DNA of 16,289 nucleotides from DATBAK01 sp036787815 (GTDB taxonomy: Bacteria; Actinomycetota; Acidimicrobiia; IMCC26256; PALSA-610): positions 1-16,289 of the forward strand of contig DAIQOP010000065.1 of NCBI GenBank assembly GCA_036787815.1. Direction: 5' to 3'. Below the pieces are notes generated by a model. That model saw nothing but the letters and a program-made list of their open reading frames with translations. It ran no database searches and was not told the DNA's origin. Positions 6,056 to 13,108 of this stretch are shown here, one piece after another. How positions within the stretch are numbered: position 1 is the stretch's first letter; every line of letters starts with the position of its first letter. The position numbers were made by a program, and so were the translations under genes.

Positions 6056-6999
6056 TGAGCGAGGACGCTGGTCGGCACGCCTCGGCCGGGGAGGCCGCGT
6101 TCCTGGAACGGCTGCGGGCTCGCCTGCCTCCGGCCCCCGAAGGCCAGGAATGGATCGGTGACGACGCGGCGGTCCTCGAAGACGGGCTCCTCTTGGCCAC
6201 CGACGCGCTCGTCGAGGGGGTGCATTTCGATCTGCGCTGGTGCGCCGCAGCGGACGTGGGCTGGAAGGCGCTGGCGGTCAACCTGTCGGACCTCGCGGCC
6301 ATGGGCGGGACACCGCGGGCCGCCGTAGCCGCCCTGGTTGTTCCACCAGATCGTGCAGGACTCGCGGAGGACATCATCGACGGTGCCGCGGCGGCCGCGA
6401 CCGCGTTTGGCTGCCCACTCGTGGGCGGTGACACGACCGGCGGTCCGGTCGTGATGGTGTCGATCGCGGTGCTCGGCACGTGCGCCCAGACCGGTCCGGT
6501 GCTGCGGCGCGGTGCCCAGGTCGGGGATGCGGTGTTCGTGACCGGTCCGCTCGGTGCCGCCGCGGCCGCGCTCGCCGCATTCCGCGACCGACATACCCCG
6601 ACGCCCGACGCCCGACAGCGTCTGGTCCGCCCGACACCCCGCCTGCGTGAGGGCGTCGCGGCCGCCGCGGCCGGTGCCACGGCCATGATCGATATCTCCG
6701 ACGGGCTCGCCACCGACCTGAGCCATCTCTGCGACGCCTCAATGGTCGGGGTCCGCATCGACACCTCCGACGTGCCGCTCGCGGGCGGCGCGACGTTCAC
6801 CGATGCGCTCCAAGGCGACGACTACGAGCTGTGCTTCACCGCGGCGGACCCGAAGACCGTCGCGGCGAGGTTCGCGGAATCGGACTGCGAGGCGCCGACC
6901 CGCATCGGCATGGTCACCCCCGGCGAACAGGTCCTGGTCGATGCCGACGGCCAGCAACACCCGCTCCCACGGGTCGGATGGGAACACACCGTTCCTTGA
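6055..6999 (+). CDS. thiL: thiamine-monophosphate kinase
   Basis: This is a 314-aa protein with all the landmarks of ThiL, the ATP-dependent kinase converting thiamine monophosphate to thiamine pyrophosphate in the cytoplasm. They are IGDDAAV (34-40), ATDALVEGVHFDL (48-60), WKALAVNLSDLAAMGG (70-84), VGGDTT (123-128), the VFVTGPLGAAAAAL segment, ISDGLATDL (214-222) and GDDYEL (254-259). The Asp residues of the GDD, VGGDTT and ISDG motifs bind the metals and phosphates. The length is normal. ATG 6055 is the first start giving the family N-terminus; there is no strong ribosome site, in keeping with coupling to the overlapping small ORF. The stop is only two bases from an IS6-like mini element. 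Other thiamine genes are not in the window. Confidence 0.95.
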   Translation: MSEDAGRHASAGEAAFLERLRARLPPAPEGQEWIGDDAAVLEDGLLLATDALVEGVHFDLRWCAAADVGWKALAVNLSDLAAMGGTPRAAVAALVVPPDRAGLAEDIIDGAAAAATAFGCPLVGGDTTGGPVVMVSIAVLGTCAQTGPVLRRGAQVGDAVFVTGPLGAAAAALAAFRDRHTPTPDARQRLVRPTPRLREGVAAAAAGATAMIDISDGLATDLSHLCDASMVGVRIDTSDVPLAGGATFTDALQGDDYELCFTAADPKTVAARFAESDCEAPTRIGMVTPGEQVLVDADGQQHPLPRVGWEHTVP

Positions 7000-7001
7000 G
7001 A

Positions 7002-7163
7002 GGCACTGTTGCGTTGGACGCAAACCGGACAATCGTTCAGAGCCGGACCGCGGAAATCAGGTGGGCGAATCGGTCAAGGCGGCCTATCTCGGTCGGAGCG
7101 AATCGCCCATTTCTAATCCGCCCCAGGGCGGCAGGTGCCGCGCCCGCTCAATGCAACAGTGCC
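7002..7163. mobile_element. 162-bp mini element with IS6-like terminal inverted repeats
   Basis: GGCACTGTTGC at 7002-7012 is repeated in perfect inverse at 7153-7163. Extending inward the repeat holds for about 16 of 19 bases (GTTGGAC against ATTGAGC). GGCACTGTTGC is the start of IS6-family (IS26-type) terminal repeats. There is no room for a transposase, so this is a MITE-like or internally deleted derivative. Inside are an imperfect inverted repeat (TGGGCGAATCG with CGAATCGCCCA) and a CCGCCC-CA-GGGCGG hairpin, so the RNA would fold strongly. No clear 8-bp target duplication flanks it (CCTTGAGA against CCTCCCGA). Confidence 0.6.
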
Positions 7164-7209
7164 CCTCCCGATTGTTGCCTCGAACATACGGTCGCCCGCC
7201 GCCCGGCGA

Positions 7210-7289
7210 CAGGGAACAAAGTCCCCTCGCAGACCGACGCGGGACTTTCGACCATAGCCACCCGCTCACGCGTTCCCTACCTTGCTGGC
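7210..7289 (+). promoter_or_regulatory. promoter with two inverted GGGACTTT boxes
   Basis: CAGGGAACAAAGTCCC (7210-7225) reads GGGACTTTGTTCCCTG on the minus strand. GGGACTTTCGACCATA (7241-7256) reads on the plus strand. Both share the octamer GGGACTTT, the left half of the DosR/DevR consensus TTSGGGACTWWAGTCCCSAA, and box one matches 12 of 14 core bases. A TACCTT at 7278-7283 fits an actinobacterial -10 (TANNNT) about 21 nt after the second box. The expected transcript start then falls on or next to the ATG at 7290, implying leaderless translation. Site sequences are seen; regulator identity is inferred. Confidence 0.5.
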
Positions 7290-7691
7290 ATGAGCAAGAC
7301 TACGACCCTCACCGATCCTCACGGACTCGTGCCTGGATTGGGCGTCTTCCAGCCATCACGACAACCGGCTCTGTGTCGCGCACCCGACCCGAAACAACTG
7401 CGATCGGGTGGCCCGACAACCGACAAGAGCGAACCACCCGCGCTCACCTGGTACGACACGCGGCCACAACCGCAAACGTGGCTCTGCCGATCCGATGATC
7501 ATCACACCCGATTCGCGTACGCGCGCGTTCACGACTTCTACCGCGCCAGCGACCACGCCCTCTGGGCACACCTGCGCGATGGCCAATTGATCTCCGCCCG
7601 GTCCGGCCACCCGCTCGCATACCAAATCGGGAGCGTCTTCTACGACACCGACACCGACCAACCCATCTACCAATACGAACCCGACACCTAA
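7290..7691 (+). CDS. orphan hypothetical protein, 133 aa, probably leaderless
   Basis: I do not recognise this family. ATG 7290 is chosen because a -10-like TACCTT ends 6 nt upstream and no ribosome site is present, as expected for a leaderless mRNA; an upstream in-frame start would run through the mini element. The N-terminal 60 residues are Pro-rich and probably unstructured. The C-terminal half is compact and aromatic: HDFYRASDHALWAHLRDGQL, SARSGHPLAYQIGSVFYD, and the end TDTDQPIYQYEPDT. 'G.VFYD....PIYQYE' looks like a short beta-hairpin domain. No cysteine pair, signal or membrane segment is evident. With two GGGACTTT boxes in front, it is the best candidate here for strong regulation by a DosR-like factor. 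Confidence 0.65.
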   Translation: MSKTTTLTDPHGLVPGLGVFQPSRQPALCRAPDPKQLRSGGPTTDKSEPPALTWYDTRPQPQTWLCRSDDHHTRFAYARVHDFYRASDHALWAHLRDGQLISARSGHPLAYQIGSVFYDTDTDQPIYQYEPDT

Positions 7692-7701
7692 CTCGCACTC
7701 C

Positions 7702-7719
7702 CCGGGGACCGGCCCCCGG
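7702..7719 (+). terminator. GC-rich hairpin after the orphan gene
   Basis: CCGGGG, loop ACCGGC, CCCCGG: a perfect 6-bp GC stem starting 11 nt after the stop at 7691. It has no T tract, so it is a weak terminator candidate. The GGGACC in it also slightly resembles the regulatory boxes. Confidence 0.35.
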
Positions 7720-7732
7720 ACCAGGGAGCAAC

Positions 7733-7798
7733 GTGCGCCTGCGCATGCACCACGGCGAGATCACGGAACAGTGGCTCACCGAGTCATCTGAACTGTGA
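7733..7798 (+). CDS. possible 21-aa leader ORF before DUF1918 gene
   Basis: GTG 7733 has a good CAGGGAG ribosome site 7 nt upstream. The frame reads VRLRMHHGEITEQWLTESSE plus Leu and stops at 7798, 16 nt before the DUF1918 ATG. It may be a leader peptide or the tail of a lost gene. The evidence is only the ribosome site and position. Confidence 0.25.
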   Translation: MRLRMHHGEITEQWLTESSEL

Positions 7799-7814
7799 AC
7801 GAACAGGAGAAGCG

Positions 7815-8012
7815 ATGCACGCAAACGTCGGTGAGAAGATCGTGGTGGACGCGCGCCACACGGGTGATCGAGCGCGTACAGGCGAGATCGTAGCGATCCT
7901 TGGCGCGGGTGAGGCCGTTCACTACCGAGTTCGCTGGGCGGACGGGCACGAGTCGGTTTTCTTCCCGGGCTCGGACACGCGGGTGGAGCACCGCGAGGCT
8001 TCACGAAGCTGA
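7815..8012 (+). CDS. DUF1918 domain protein
   Basis: This is a 65-aa protein with the full DUF1918 pattern: GEKIVVDARHTGDRARTGEI near the N-terminus, then HYRVRWADGHESVFFPGSDT. This is an SH3-like small barrel domain (the 'V.WxDGHxxxFFPGxD' signature) common in Actinobacteria, sometimes fused to or beside stress and dormancy genes; its biochemical role is unknown. AGGAG lies 7-8 nt before ATG 7815, a strong ribosome site. It is the last clearly intact gene of the left-hand cluster. Confidence 0.88.
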   Translation: MHANVGEKIVVDARHTGDRARTGEIVAILGAGEAVHYRVRWADGHESVFFPGSDTRVEHREASRS

Positions 8013-8402
8013 CCTGCGGTTCGGTCGCTGATCGCGCCATGTCGGTACCTGACGCTTCGGCGGGGCGCGGAACGCTGGACGGTCCAGCGCTAGGTGTAGC
8101 CGTTCTGGACGGGGCCGGCTGCTGCCCCGGAACCGATTGGTCGTCGTGTGCGCGCGATGCTGTCGGGGTGGTAATGGCGGATCGGTACGAGGGTTGCCCT
8201 GGCGTTTGGGTCGACGTGGACCTGGATCTTGGCTATTGCAGCCTTGGTGACGAGTGTCGAAACCCGATCCGCGAGGCACACCGCCGCCGCGTGGCCGAAC
8301 GACCCGACGGCGGAGCTGATCACGAGCAACCGTAGCGGGGCGCGCGGGTCTCACACGTCGCCGGCGGGGAACGCCACGAAGGACCGATCCTTCGACGCTG
8401 CG
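8013..8402. other. gap without a convincing gene
   Basis: ORFs exist on both strands (for example plus 8039-8335 and minus 8090-8329), but none has a ribosome site, a recognisable family or consistent codon bias. The stretch GYCSLGDECRNPIREAHRRR in the plus ORF is the only protein-like segment. I read this as degenerate DNA next to a recombinase fragment. Confidence 0.4.
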
Positions 8403-8537
8403 CCAGGCCAACCGCTCGAGCGTCGCACGGCCCACCGGTGGGTACGCGCGATCGCCAAACGCGCCGGACTCGGAACGGTTCACCCCCACATGCTCCGAGC
8501 CGCGTTCATCATGGCCGCCCTCGACGCCGGTGCGCCA
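8403..8537 (+). pseudogene. tyrosine recombinase (phage integrase) catalytic fragment
   Basis: The plus frame reads QPLERRTAHRWVRAIAKRAG then LGTVHPHMLRAAFIMAALDA. This is the stretch of a tyrosine recombinase catalytic domain around the HxxR box (HPHMLR). Normal proteins continue with 'G.PLRDVQ...H....TT..YDR', which carries the final His and the Tyr nucleophile; here the sequence becomes unrelated right after DAGAP. Nothing recognisable precedes it either. The 45-codon scrap is a relic of a second integrase, different from the one at 12322. Confidence 0.6.
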
Positions 8538-8886
8538 TGGTGCGATTCTCGTCGGGGCGCACCGGCGGGCGACTCGGCCGAAGCTCCCATCCTTGGCGTA
8601 AGGGCTCATCGCGCCTACTGCAGTCGCGCGGTCCTTTGGCCCTAGGCAATGTCGGGCGTGTGCCGGATTGTCGTGACGTGGACACTTGCCTGGTGCATCC
8701 TCCGTTGGTGGTTGGGGTGATGGGTAGGACGAGCGGTGAGCTCGACGCTGATGTCGTGGCTGGGGTGCAGCGGCGCAGCGATCGCCAGGGTCGGTTGCAC
8801 GTGGGTCCGCGGTGGACGACGTACGCGGTTGCGGGTGGCGCGGGTCGTGTTCCTCGCTCTCGCGATACACGCCTCCGGTAGGCCCG
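8538..8886. other. gap without a convincing gene
   Basis: No ORF here shows a known family or a good start on either strand. A short plus ORF from 8648 is rich in Trp and hydrophobic residues, but only 23 codons long. The upstream promoter of the membrane-protein pair should lie in its right part; no clear -35/-10 was seen. Confidence 0.35.
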
Positions 8887-9633
8887 ATGATCGCGATGGT
8901 GTCTCCTGTCGCGTATTGCCTCTCGGTCGCCTTCGCGGCGGCAACCTGCGCGACCTTGTGCATCGCGGCGAGATGGCATCCCGGGCGCTGGACCGTTGTG
9001 GCCGCGCGCGGGATCGGGCTGATACTGGCGGTAGACGCCGCGAGCTGGACGATCGCGCTGCTCGTTCGGGGAACGTGGTCGCCCGAGACGTCCCTGCCGC
9101 TCGCGCTGTGCAACATGGCAGTGCTCGTCGCTTCCGCTGCCTGCTGGTGGGAGACCCCTCTGCTCGTCGAACTGACGTGGTTCTGGGGCTTGACGGGCAC
9201 GCTGCAAGCGGTGCTGACGCCCGACCTGGACGTGTCGTTCCCTCACCTGGTGTTCTTCCAATACGTCGTCGGCCATACCGCGATCGTCTTGGCTGCAATG
9301 TTTCTCGTCGTCGGCAGACGCAACTACCCACGTCCGGGCGCCGTCCCGCGCGTGCTCGCGATCACCGCCGGCTACACGGCCTTCGTCGGCTTCGTCGACG
9401 CTGTTACCGGCGCCGACTACATGTTCTTGCGGAGCCCGCCCGAGAACTGGACGTTGCTGCGCGTTCTCGGACCGTGGCCGTGGTACATCGCAAGCACGGC
9501 CGGCGTCGCCGTCGTGCTGTTCACACTGCTCGACGCTCCGTTCTGGGCCAATCGGCGCCACCACGACATCGGCGGTCCACGAGCGCGTGCCGGCCCGCCA
9601 CAGGCGCCCGGCGCGACCCCCGGGCTCCGATAG
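8887..9633 (+). CDS. TIGR02206/YwaF-like integral membrane protein
   Basis: This is a 248-aa hydrophobic protein with about six or seven membrane segments. Family landmarks are SLPLALCNMAVLVA, LLVELTWFWGLTGTLQAVLT, PDLDVSFPHLVFFQYVVGH, GYTAFVGFVDAVTGADYMFL and LLGPWPWYI-like VLGPWPWYIAS before the last helix. These match the YwaF group of bacterial membrane proteins, whose function is unknown. The C-terminal tail (about 25 aa) is Arg/Pro-rich and cytoplasmic-looking. ATG 8887 gives a first helix near the N-terminus but has only a weak ribosome site (GGTAGG); ATG 8896 is an alternative. The MFS transporter starts 2 nt after the stop, so the two are almost certainly co-transcribed. Confidence 0.85.
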   Translation: MIAMVSPVAYCLSVAFAAATCATLCIAARWHPGRWTVVAARGIGLILAVDAASWTIALLVRGTWSPETSLPLALCNMAVLVASAACWWETPLLVELTWFWGLTGTLQAVLTPDLDVSFPHLVFFQYVVGHTAIVLAAMFLVVGRRNYPRPGAVPRVLAITAGYTAFVGFVDAVTGADYMFLRSPPENWTLLRVLGPWPWYIASTAGVAVVLFTLLDAPFWANRRHHDIGGPRARAGPPQAPGATPGLR

Positions 9634-9635
9634 GC

Positions 9636-10913
9636 GTGAATCACCAACGACCTGCACTCACACAGCTACGACTGCTGCGGTGGCTGAGTCCGGGGGTGGT
9701 GAGCGCCGCGCTGCTGGCGTTGGCTGCCGGATTCGGGCAGTTCGGCGCGGTGGCTGCTCTCGGCGACGTGGCCAAGACCTTCGGACATCTGACCGGCGGC
9801 CCGGCTGTCTCGGAGCAGGCGGGCCTGTCGGGAACCGAGCTGGGACTGGGATTGACCGTGCTGCGCTTGGCGTCGCTCGGTGCCCTGCCCCTTGCCGGTT
9901 TGGCTGATCGCTTCGGTCGACGCCCGACACTCCTCGTGAGCTGCGCCACCGGGCTGGCGCTCACGGTCGCGGCCGCGGCAAGCCCGGGGTACTGGTGGTT
10001 CGTCGTCATCTTCGCTCTGGGGCGTCCGTTCCTGAGCGCGACGGCTTCGGTCGCGCAGGTCATCGCCGCGGAACTCACTGCGACATCGGACCGCGCCAAG
10101 GCGGTCGCGTTGATCGCTGCCGGCTACAGCGTCGGAGCGGGAATTACCGCCATCATGCACAGCCTTGCCGCCACCACGCTTGGGTTCCGTGGCACGTTCG
10201 CGATGGCGCTGGCTCCGATGGCGCTCCTGCCGTTCATCAGCCGGTGGCTCGTCGAACCCGACCGATTCACCCTCGCTGCCGCCGCCCCCGAGCACCCGTT
10301 ACCGGTGTTCGGCGCGGTTGCGCCTGCCTTCCGCGGTCGTCTGGCCGTCGTCGCGGCTCTCGCGTTCGCCGTCTCGATCATCACCGGCCCTGCGAACAGC
10401 TTCTTGTTCCTCTACGCCCAGAACGTCGTGCGACTCTCAGGGGTCGCGACCGCCACGATGGTCGGCGCAGCCGGCGTGCTCGGCTTGGTCGGTCTCTTGG
10501 CCGGCCGCTGGCTCGCCGACCACTGGGGCCGCCGGCCCACCGCGGCGCTTGCCATGGTCGCCATTTCGCTGTTTTGCGTCATCGCGTACAGCGACGCGCG
10601 CCTCGGCCTCATCGTCGGATACTTGCTCGGCGTGTTGGCCGCGGCCACGTTCGCACCCGCCGCGGGCGCACTCGCGAACGAGCTTTTCCCGACTTCGGTG
10701 CGCGCGTCGGTCGCTGGTTGGCAGACCGCGGCGGGCGTCCTCGGAGCCGTGACAGGACTCCTCGCCTTCGGTGCCGCAGTCGACATCAGCAACCGCTTCC
10801 GTCTCGCCGCCCTCGTCACGTTCGTGCCTCCGACCTGCGCCGCGCTGCTCTTCTGGCGAGTTCCCGAGACCAAGAATCGAGAACCCGAAGATCTCTGGCC
10901 AGACACGCCATAG
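9636..10913 (+). CDS. MFS transporter
   Basis: This is a 425-aa major facilitator protein with about 12 membrane helices in two halves. Motif A is seen twice, as expected: GLADRFGRRPTLL after helix 2 and WLADHWGRRPTAA after helix 8. The central loop (about WLVEPDRFTLAAAAPEHPLP) separates the halves. The C-terminal half has FAPAAGALANELFPTSVRAS, a segment typical of sugar-porter/metabolite MFS branches. The substrate cannot be deduced. GTG 9636 is taken as start because it follows the previous stop by 2 nt and places the first helix correctly; the frame is open far upstream but there overlaps the YwaF-like gene. The C-terminal tail (ETKNREPEDLWPDTP) is short and cytoplasmic. Confidence 0.92.
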   Translation: MNHQRPALTQLRLLRWLSPGVVSAALLALAAGFGQFGAVAALGDVAKTFGHLTGGPAVSEQAGLSGTELGLGLTVLRLASLGALPLAGLADRFGRRPTLLVSCATGLALTVAAAASPGYWWFVVIFALGRPFLSATASVAQVIAAELTATSDRAKAVALIAAGYSVGAGITAIMHSLAATTLGFRGTFAMALAPMALLPFISRWLVEPDRFTLAAAAPEHPLPVFGAVAPAFRGRLAVVAALAFAVSIITGPANSFLFLYAQNVVRLSGVATATMVGAAGVLGLVGLLAGRWLADHWGRRPTAALAMVAISLFCVIAYSDARLGLIVGYLLGVLAAATFAPAAGALANELFPTSVRASVAGWQTAAGVLGAVTGLLAFGAAVDISNRFRLAALVTFVPPTCAALLFWRVPETKNREPEDLWPDTP

Positions 10914-11261
10914 ACCACCCGAAAAGCGAGGTCGCGGGACGGCCTCACGCAGAGGTCGAAACACCGTTGATGTCGCCCCGGTTTGCCCGACGCCGATCGC
11001 GAGGACTGCTGCGAAGAGACGTCGCGGCAAGTGCGGGATCGACATCACGATCCCGCACTCGTCCTGCTCGCGGCCCTCGGCGCCGGCGCTAGCGCGCGTC
11101 GCGGGCGCAGCCGAACACCGTCGGGGACCTCAGGCCCCGCGCAGGGTCCCGAAGCCAGGCGAAGATCATCTGGTCGACGAGGCGCACGACGCTCCGCGCT
11201 GCCGTTCAGCTCTCGTCGAGGACACGCAGATCGAGCAGAACGCGCGCCACACAGCACGCGC
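10914..11261. other. gap with hairpin and gene scraps
   Basis: No complete gene. A perfect 11-bp hairpin lies at 11031-11058. On the minus strand short protein-like tails are visible: one ending RVLLDLRVLDES before a TGA near 11206, and another reading LVDQMIFAWLRDPARG before a TAG near 11095. They may be the remains of one or two genes cut by the IS256 copy. Function is unknown. Confidence 0.35.
11031..11058 (+). terminator. perfect 11-bp hairpin, likely end of the MFS transcript
   Basis: GTGCGGGATCG, loop ACATCA, CGATCCCGCAC: a perfect 11-bp stem 117 nt downstream of the MFS stop. The bases after it (TCGTCCTGCTCG) have no long T run, so intrinsic termination would be weak by the E. coli rule, but such stems often end transcripts in high-GC Actinobacteria. 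Confidence 0.45.
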
Positions 11262-12027
11262 CGGCCACTCGACCGGCTCTATCCGGTGTTGTTGATCGAC
11301 GCGATCGTGATCAAGGTCCGCGACTCCCAAGTCGCGAACCGGCCCGTGTATGTCGTCATCGGCGTCAACATGGACGGCGAACGCGACGTGCTCGGCCTCT
11401 GGCTCGGCCCGACGGGCGGCGAGGGCGCGAAGCAGTGGATAACGATGCTTACCGAGCTCCGCAACCGCGGGGTCGCGGACGCGTTGATCGTCTGCTGCGA
11501 CGGCCTCAAAGGACTACCGGACGCGATCCGCACAACGTGGCCCGACGCGACAGTTCAGACGTGTGTCGTGCACTTGGTGCGCAACAGTCTGCGCTACGCG
11601 TCGAAGAAGCACTGGGGTCAGATCACCCGCGAGCTGCGCGAGATCTACACCGCCCCGACGGTCGAAGCCGCCGAGGTCCGCTTCGGCGAGTTCGCCGAGA
11701 CCTGGCGGGCGACCTATCCGGCGATGGTCAGTTCGTGGGAGAACGCCTGGTCCGAGTTCGTGCCGTTCCTCGAGTTCCCGATCGAGGTCCGCAACATCGT
11801 CTACACGACCAACGCGATCGAGAGCCTCAACGCCCGGTTCCGCCGAGCGGTCCGAAACCGCGGCCACTTCCCGAACGAGCAGGCCGCGATGAAGGTGCTC
11901 TACCTCGTCGCTCACCACCGACGGGCCGGGTCGTTCAAACCTGGTCGGCAAGACCAACGGCTGGAAACAAATCCTGAACGCGCTGACCGTGCACTACGGC
12001 GACCGGATCGCCGCCAACCACCAATGA
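11262..12027 (+). pseudogene. IS256-family (Mutator) transposase, 5'-truncated and frameshifted
   Basis: Similarity starts at RPLDRLYPVLLIDAIVIKVR (11262), in the middle of the usual roughly 420-aa transposase; the N-terminal DNA-binding third is gone. The first catalytic Asp (LLIDAI), the second (VCCDGLKGLPDAI) and the Glu (TTNAIESLNARFRR) are all present, with the 'QTCVVHLVRNSLRY' segment between them. Near 11935-11941 the frame shifts: the natural end, VGKTNGWKQILNALTVHYGD then RIAANHQ and TGA at 12027, lies in another frame. The uncorrected frame runs to 12119. Neither a full protein nor transposition in cis is expected. The gene may have been inserted into whatever left the minus-strand tails in the upstream gap. 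Confidence 0.85.
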
Positions 12028-12040
12028 CCATCACGACCGC

Positions 12041-12064
12041 TTACACAGAGAATCGGACAGTCCC
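12041..12064 (+). repeat. probable right terminal repeat of the IS256 copy
   Basis: TTACACAGAGAATCGGACAG followed by TCCC, 14 nt after the transposase stop, has the look of the ends of actinobacterial IS256 elements (TTACACA...GGACAGNCCC). The matching left end (starting GGGACTGTCC) was not found upstream, so the left side is deleted. Confidence 0.4.
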
Positions 12065-12267
12065 CGCTCTCACCCGGCGGCGTGCGCAACGTGGGCGGTA
12101 CCAACGCGATGAGCGTTGACGGGCGTAGTTCAGAATCGGGTTGATTCCGGAGTGCGCTCGTGGCAGTCCCTCGGCTTACGCCGCGACGAGCCACGTTTCC
12201 CACGGATCGCGTGTACTTGGCGAACAAGTCGCCCCTCCGACACGCACACTCAATGGCACAAACATCG

Positions 12268-12292
12268 ACGCCGGTGAGGAGTAGGCCGGCGT
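12268..12292 (-). terminator. hairpin downstream of the integrase remnant
   Basis: ACGCCGG, 11-nt loop, CCGGCGT: a perfect 7-bp stem 30 nt past the end of the minus-strand integrase. It could end its transcript; there is no T tract. Other bases between 12065 and 12321 hold a small dyad (CAACGC/GCGTTG at 12102-12118) but no gene. Confidence 0.3.
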
Positions 12293-12321
12293 GATTCGCG
12301 CCCGGGCTAACTAACGGTCGT

Positions 12322-13080
12322 CTAACGAGCGGTTCCGAACATTGCAGACGCGACGCGGTCCGAGGAATCGCGCGTGGAGGGCTCGGTCGTGTGGCTGTAC
12401 AGATCGGCCGTGATGCTCGCCCATGAGTGCCCGAAGACGTCGGCGACGACCTTCGTCAAGACGCGGGAGGCGAGCGCGACGGTCGCGTAGCTATGGCGAA
12501 GTCCGTGAGGGGAGAGGCGCGGCAGGTTCGTGCCGTCGAGGGCTCGTCCGAACGCGTCAGTGCCTCGCTTGGGAGGGATGGGGGAACCGTCCTCGAGAGT
12601 GAACACGAGGCCGAGGTCGTCCCGGAGTTCACCGGCTGCGAGGCGTTCCTCGGCTTGGCGTCTCCGCTGCTCGCGCAGGACTATGACCGTCTGAGACGGC
12701 AGCGGTACGACCCGCCGCGAGGCGGAGGTCTTCGGATCGGTGAACGTCGCGGCTTTCCCGACCCATGACAGGGTTCGGCTGATCGACGCGCGCCCTTTCG
12801 CGAGGTCGACGTCGGACCAGCACAGCGAGTGCCTCGCCGCGCCTGCATCCCGTCGTCGCGATCGTGACCCACAACGGCCCGAGCCTGTCGTCGACCGTCG
12901 AGGAGAGGAAGGTGGCGACGGGGCCGGCCGTCCAGTAGCGGACGGCCGGCCTGAGACCTTGGGCGGGTCGGCCGCGTCGGCGGGGTTGCGAGTGAGCATC
13001 TCCCACTTCACGGCGTCGCGGAACGCGCGGTGCAGGAGCGTGTGGACGTTCCTGATCGTCTTCGCGGCCAGTGGATGAAC
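12322..13080 (-). pseudogene. tyrosine site-specific integrase, N-truncated with two frameshifts
   Basis: Minus-strand translation from about 13080 reads LAAKTIRNVHTLLHRAFRDA then VKWEMLTRNPADAADPPKV, the end of the core-binding domain. Near 12955 the frame shifts to RPAVRYWTAG and TIATTGCRRGEALAV, which holds the first catalytic Arg. Near 12825 it shifts back to WSDVDLAKGRASISRTLSW. The rest is intact: LSPHGLRHSYATVALAS (H-x-x-R), FGHSWASIT and the nucleophile in ADLYSHTTE, ending at TAG 12322. All catalytic residues survive, but the two compensating indels scramble about 43 residues, and the N-terminal arm-binding domain is missing where the capsid fragment begins. It resembles prophage or integrative-element integrases of Actinobacteria. 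Confidence 0.8.
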
Positions 13081-13108
13081 GGCCTCACGATCAGCGACAC
13101 CGCGCAGA

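Noticed and set aside
7153..7290. Upstream in-frame starts for the 133-aa orphan gene
   Set aside because: The frame extends through the mini element and thiL end; a promoter with -10 just before 7290 is more plausible.
8736..9635. 300-codon upstream extension of the MFS transporter
   Set aside because: It overlaps the YwaF-like gene in another frame and has Arg-rich non-homologous sequence; GTG 9636 fits better.
8001..9657. Long minus-strand ORFs (up to about 399 codons) over the YwaF-like gene
   Set aside because: Arg/Pro/Ser-rich low-complexity translation opposite a well-supported membrane protein; a GC-rich shadow frame.
11031..11058. Hairpin as left terminal repeat of the IS256 element
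   Set aside because: Its sequence does not match the right end near 12041-12064.
12322..13011. Intact 229-aa integrase from ATG 13011
   Set aside because: The segment between about 12825 and 12955 is scrambled in this frame; the true catalytic Arg region lies in another frame.
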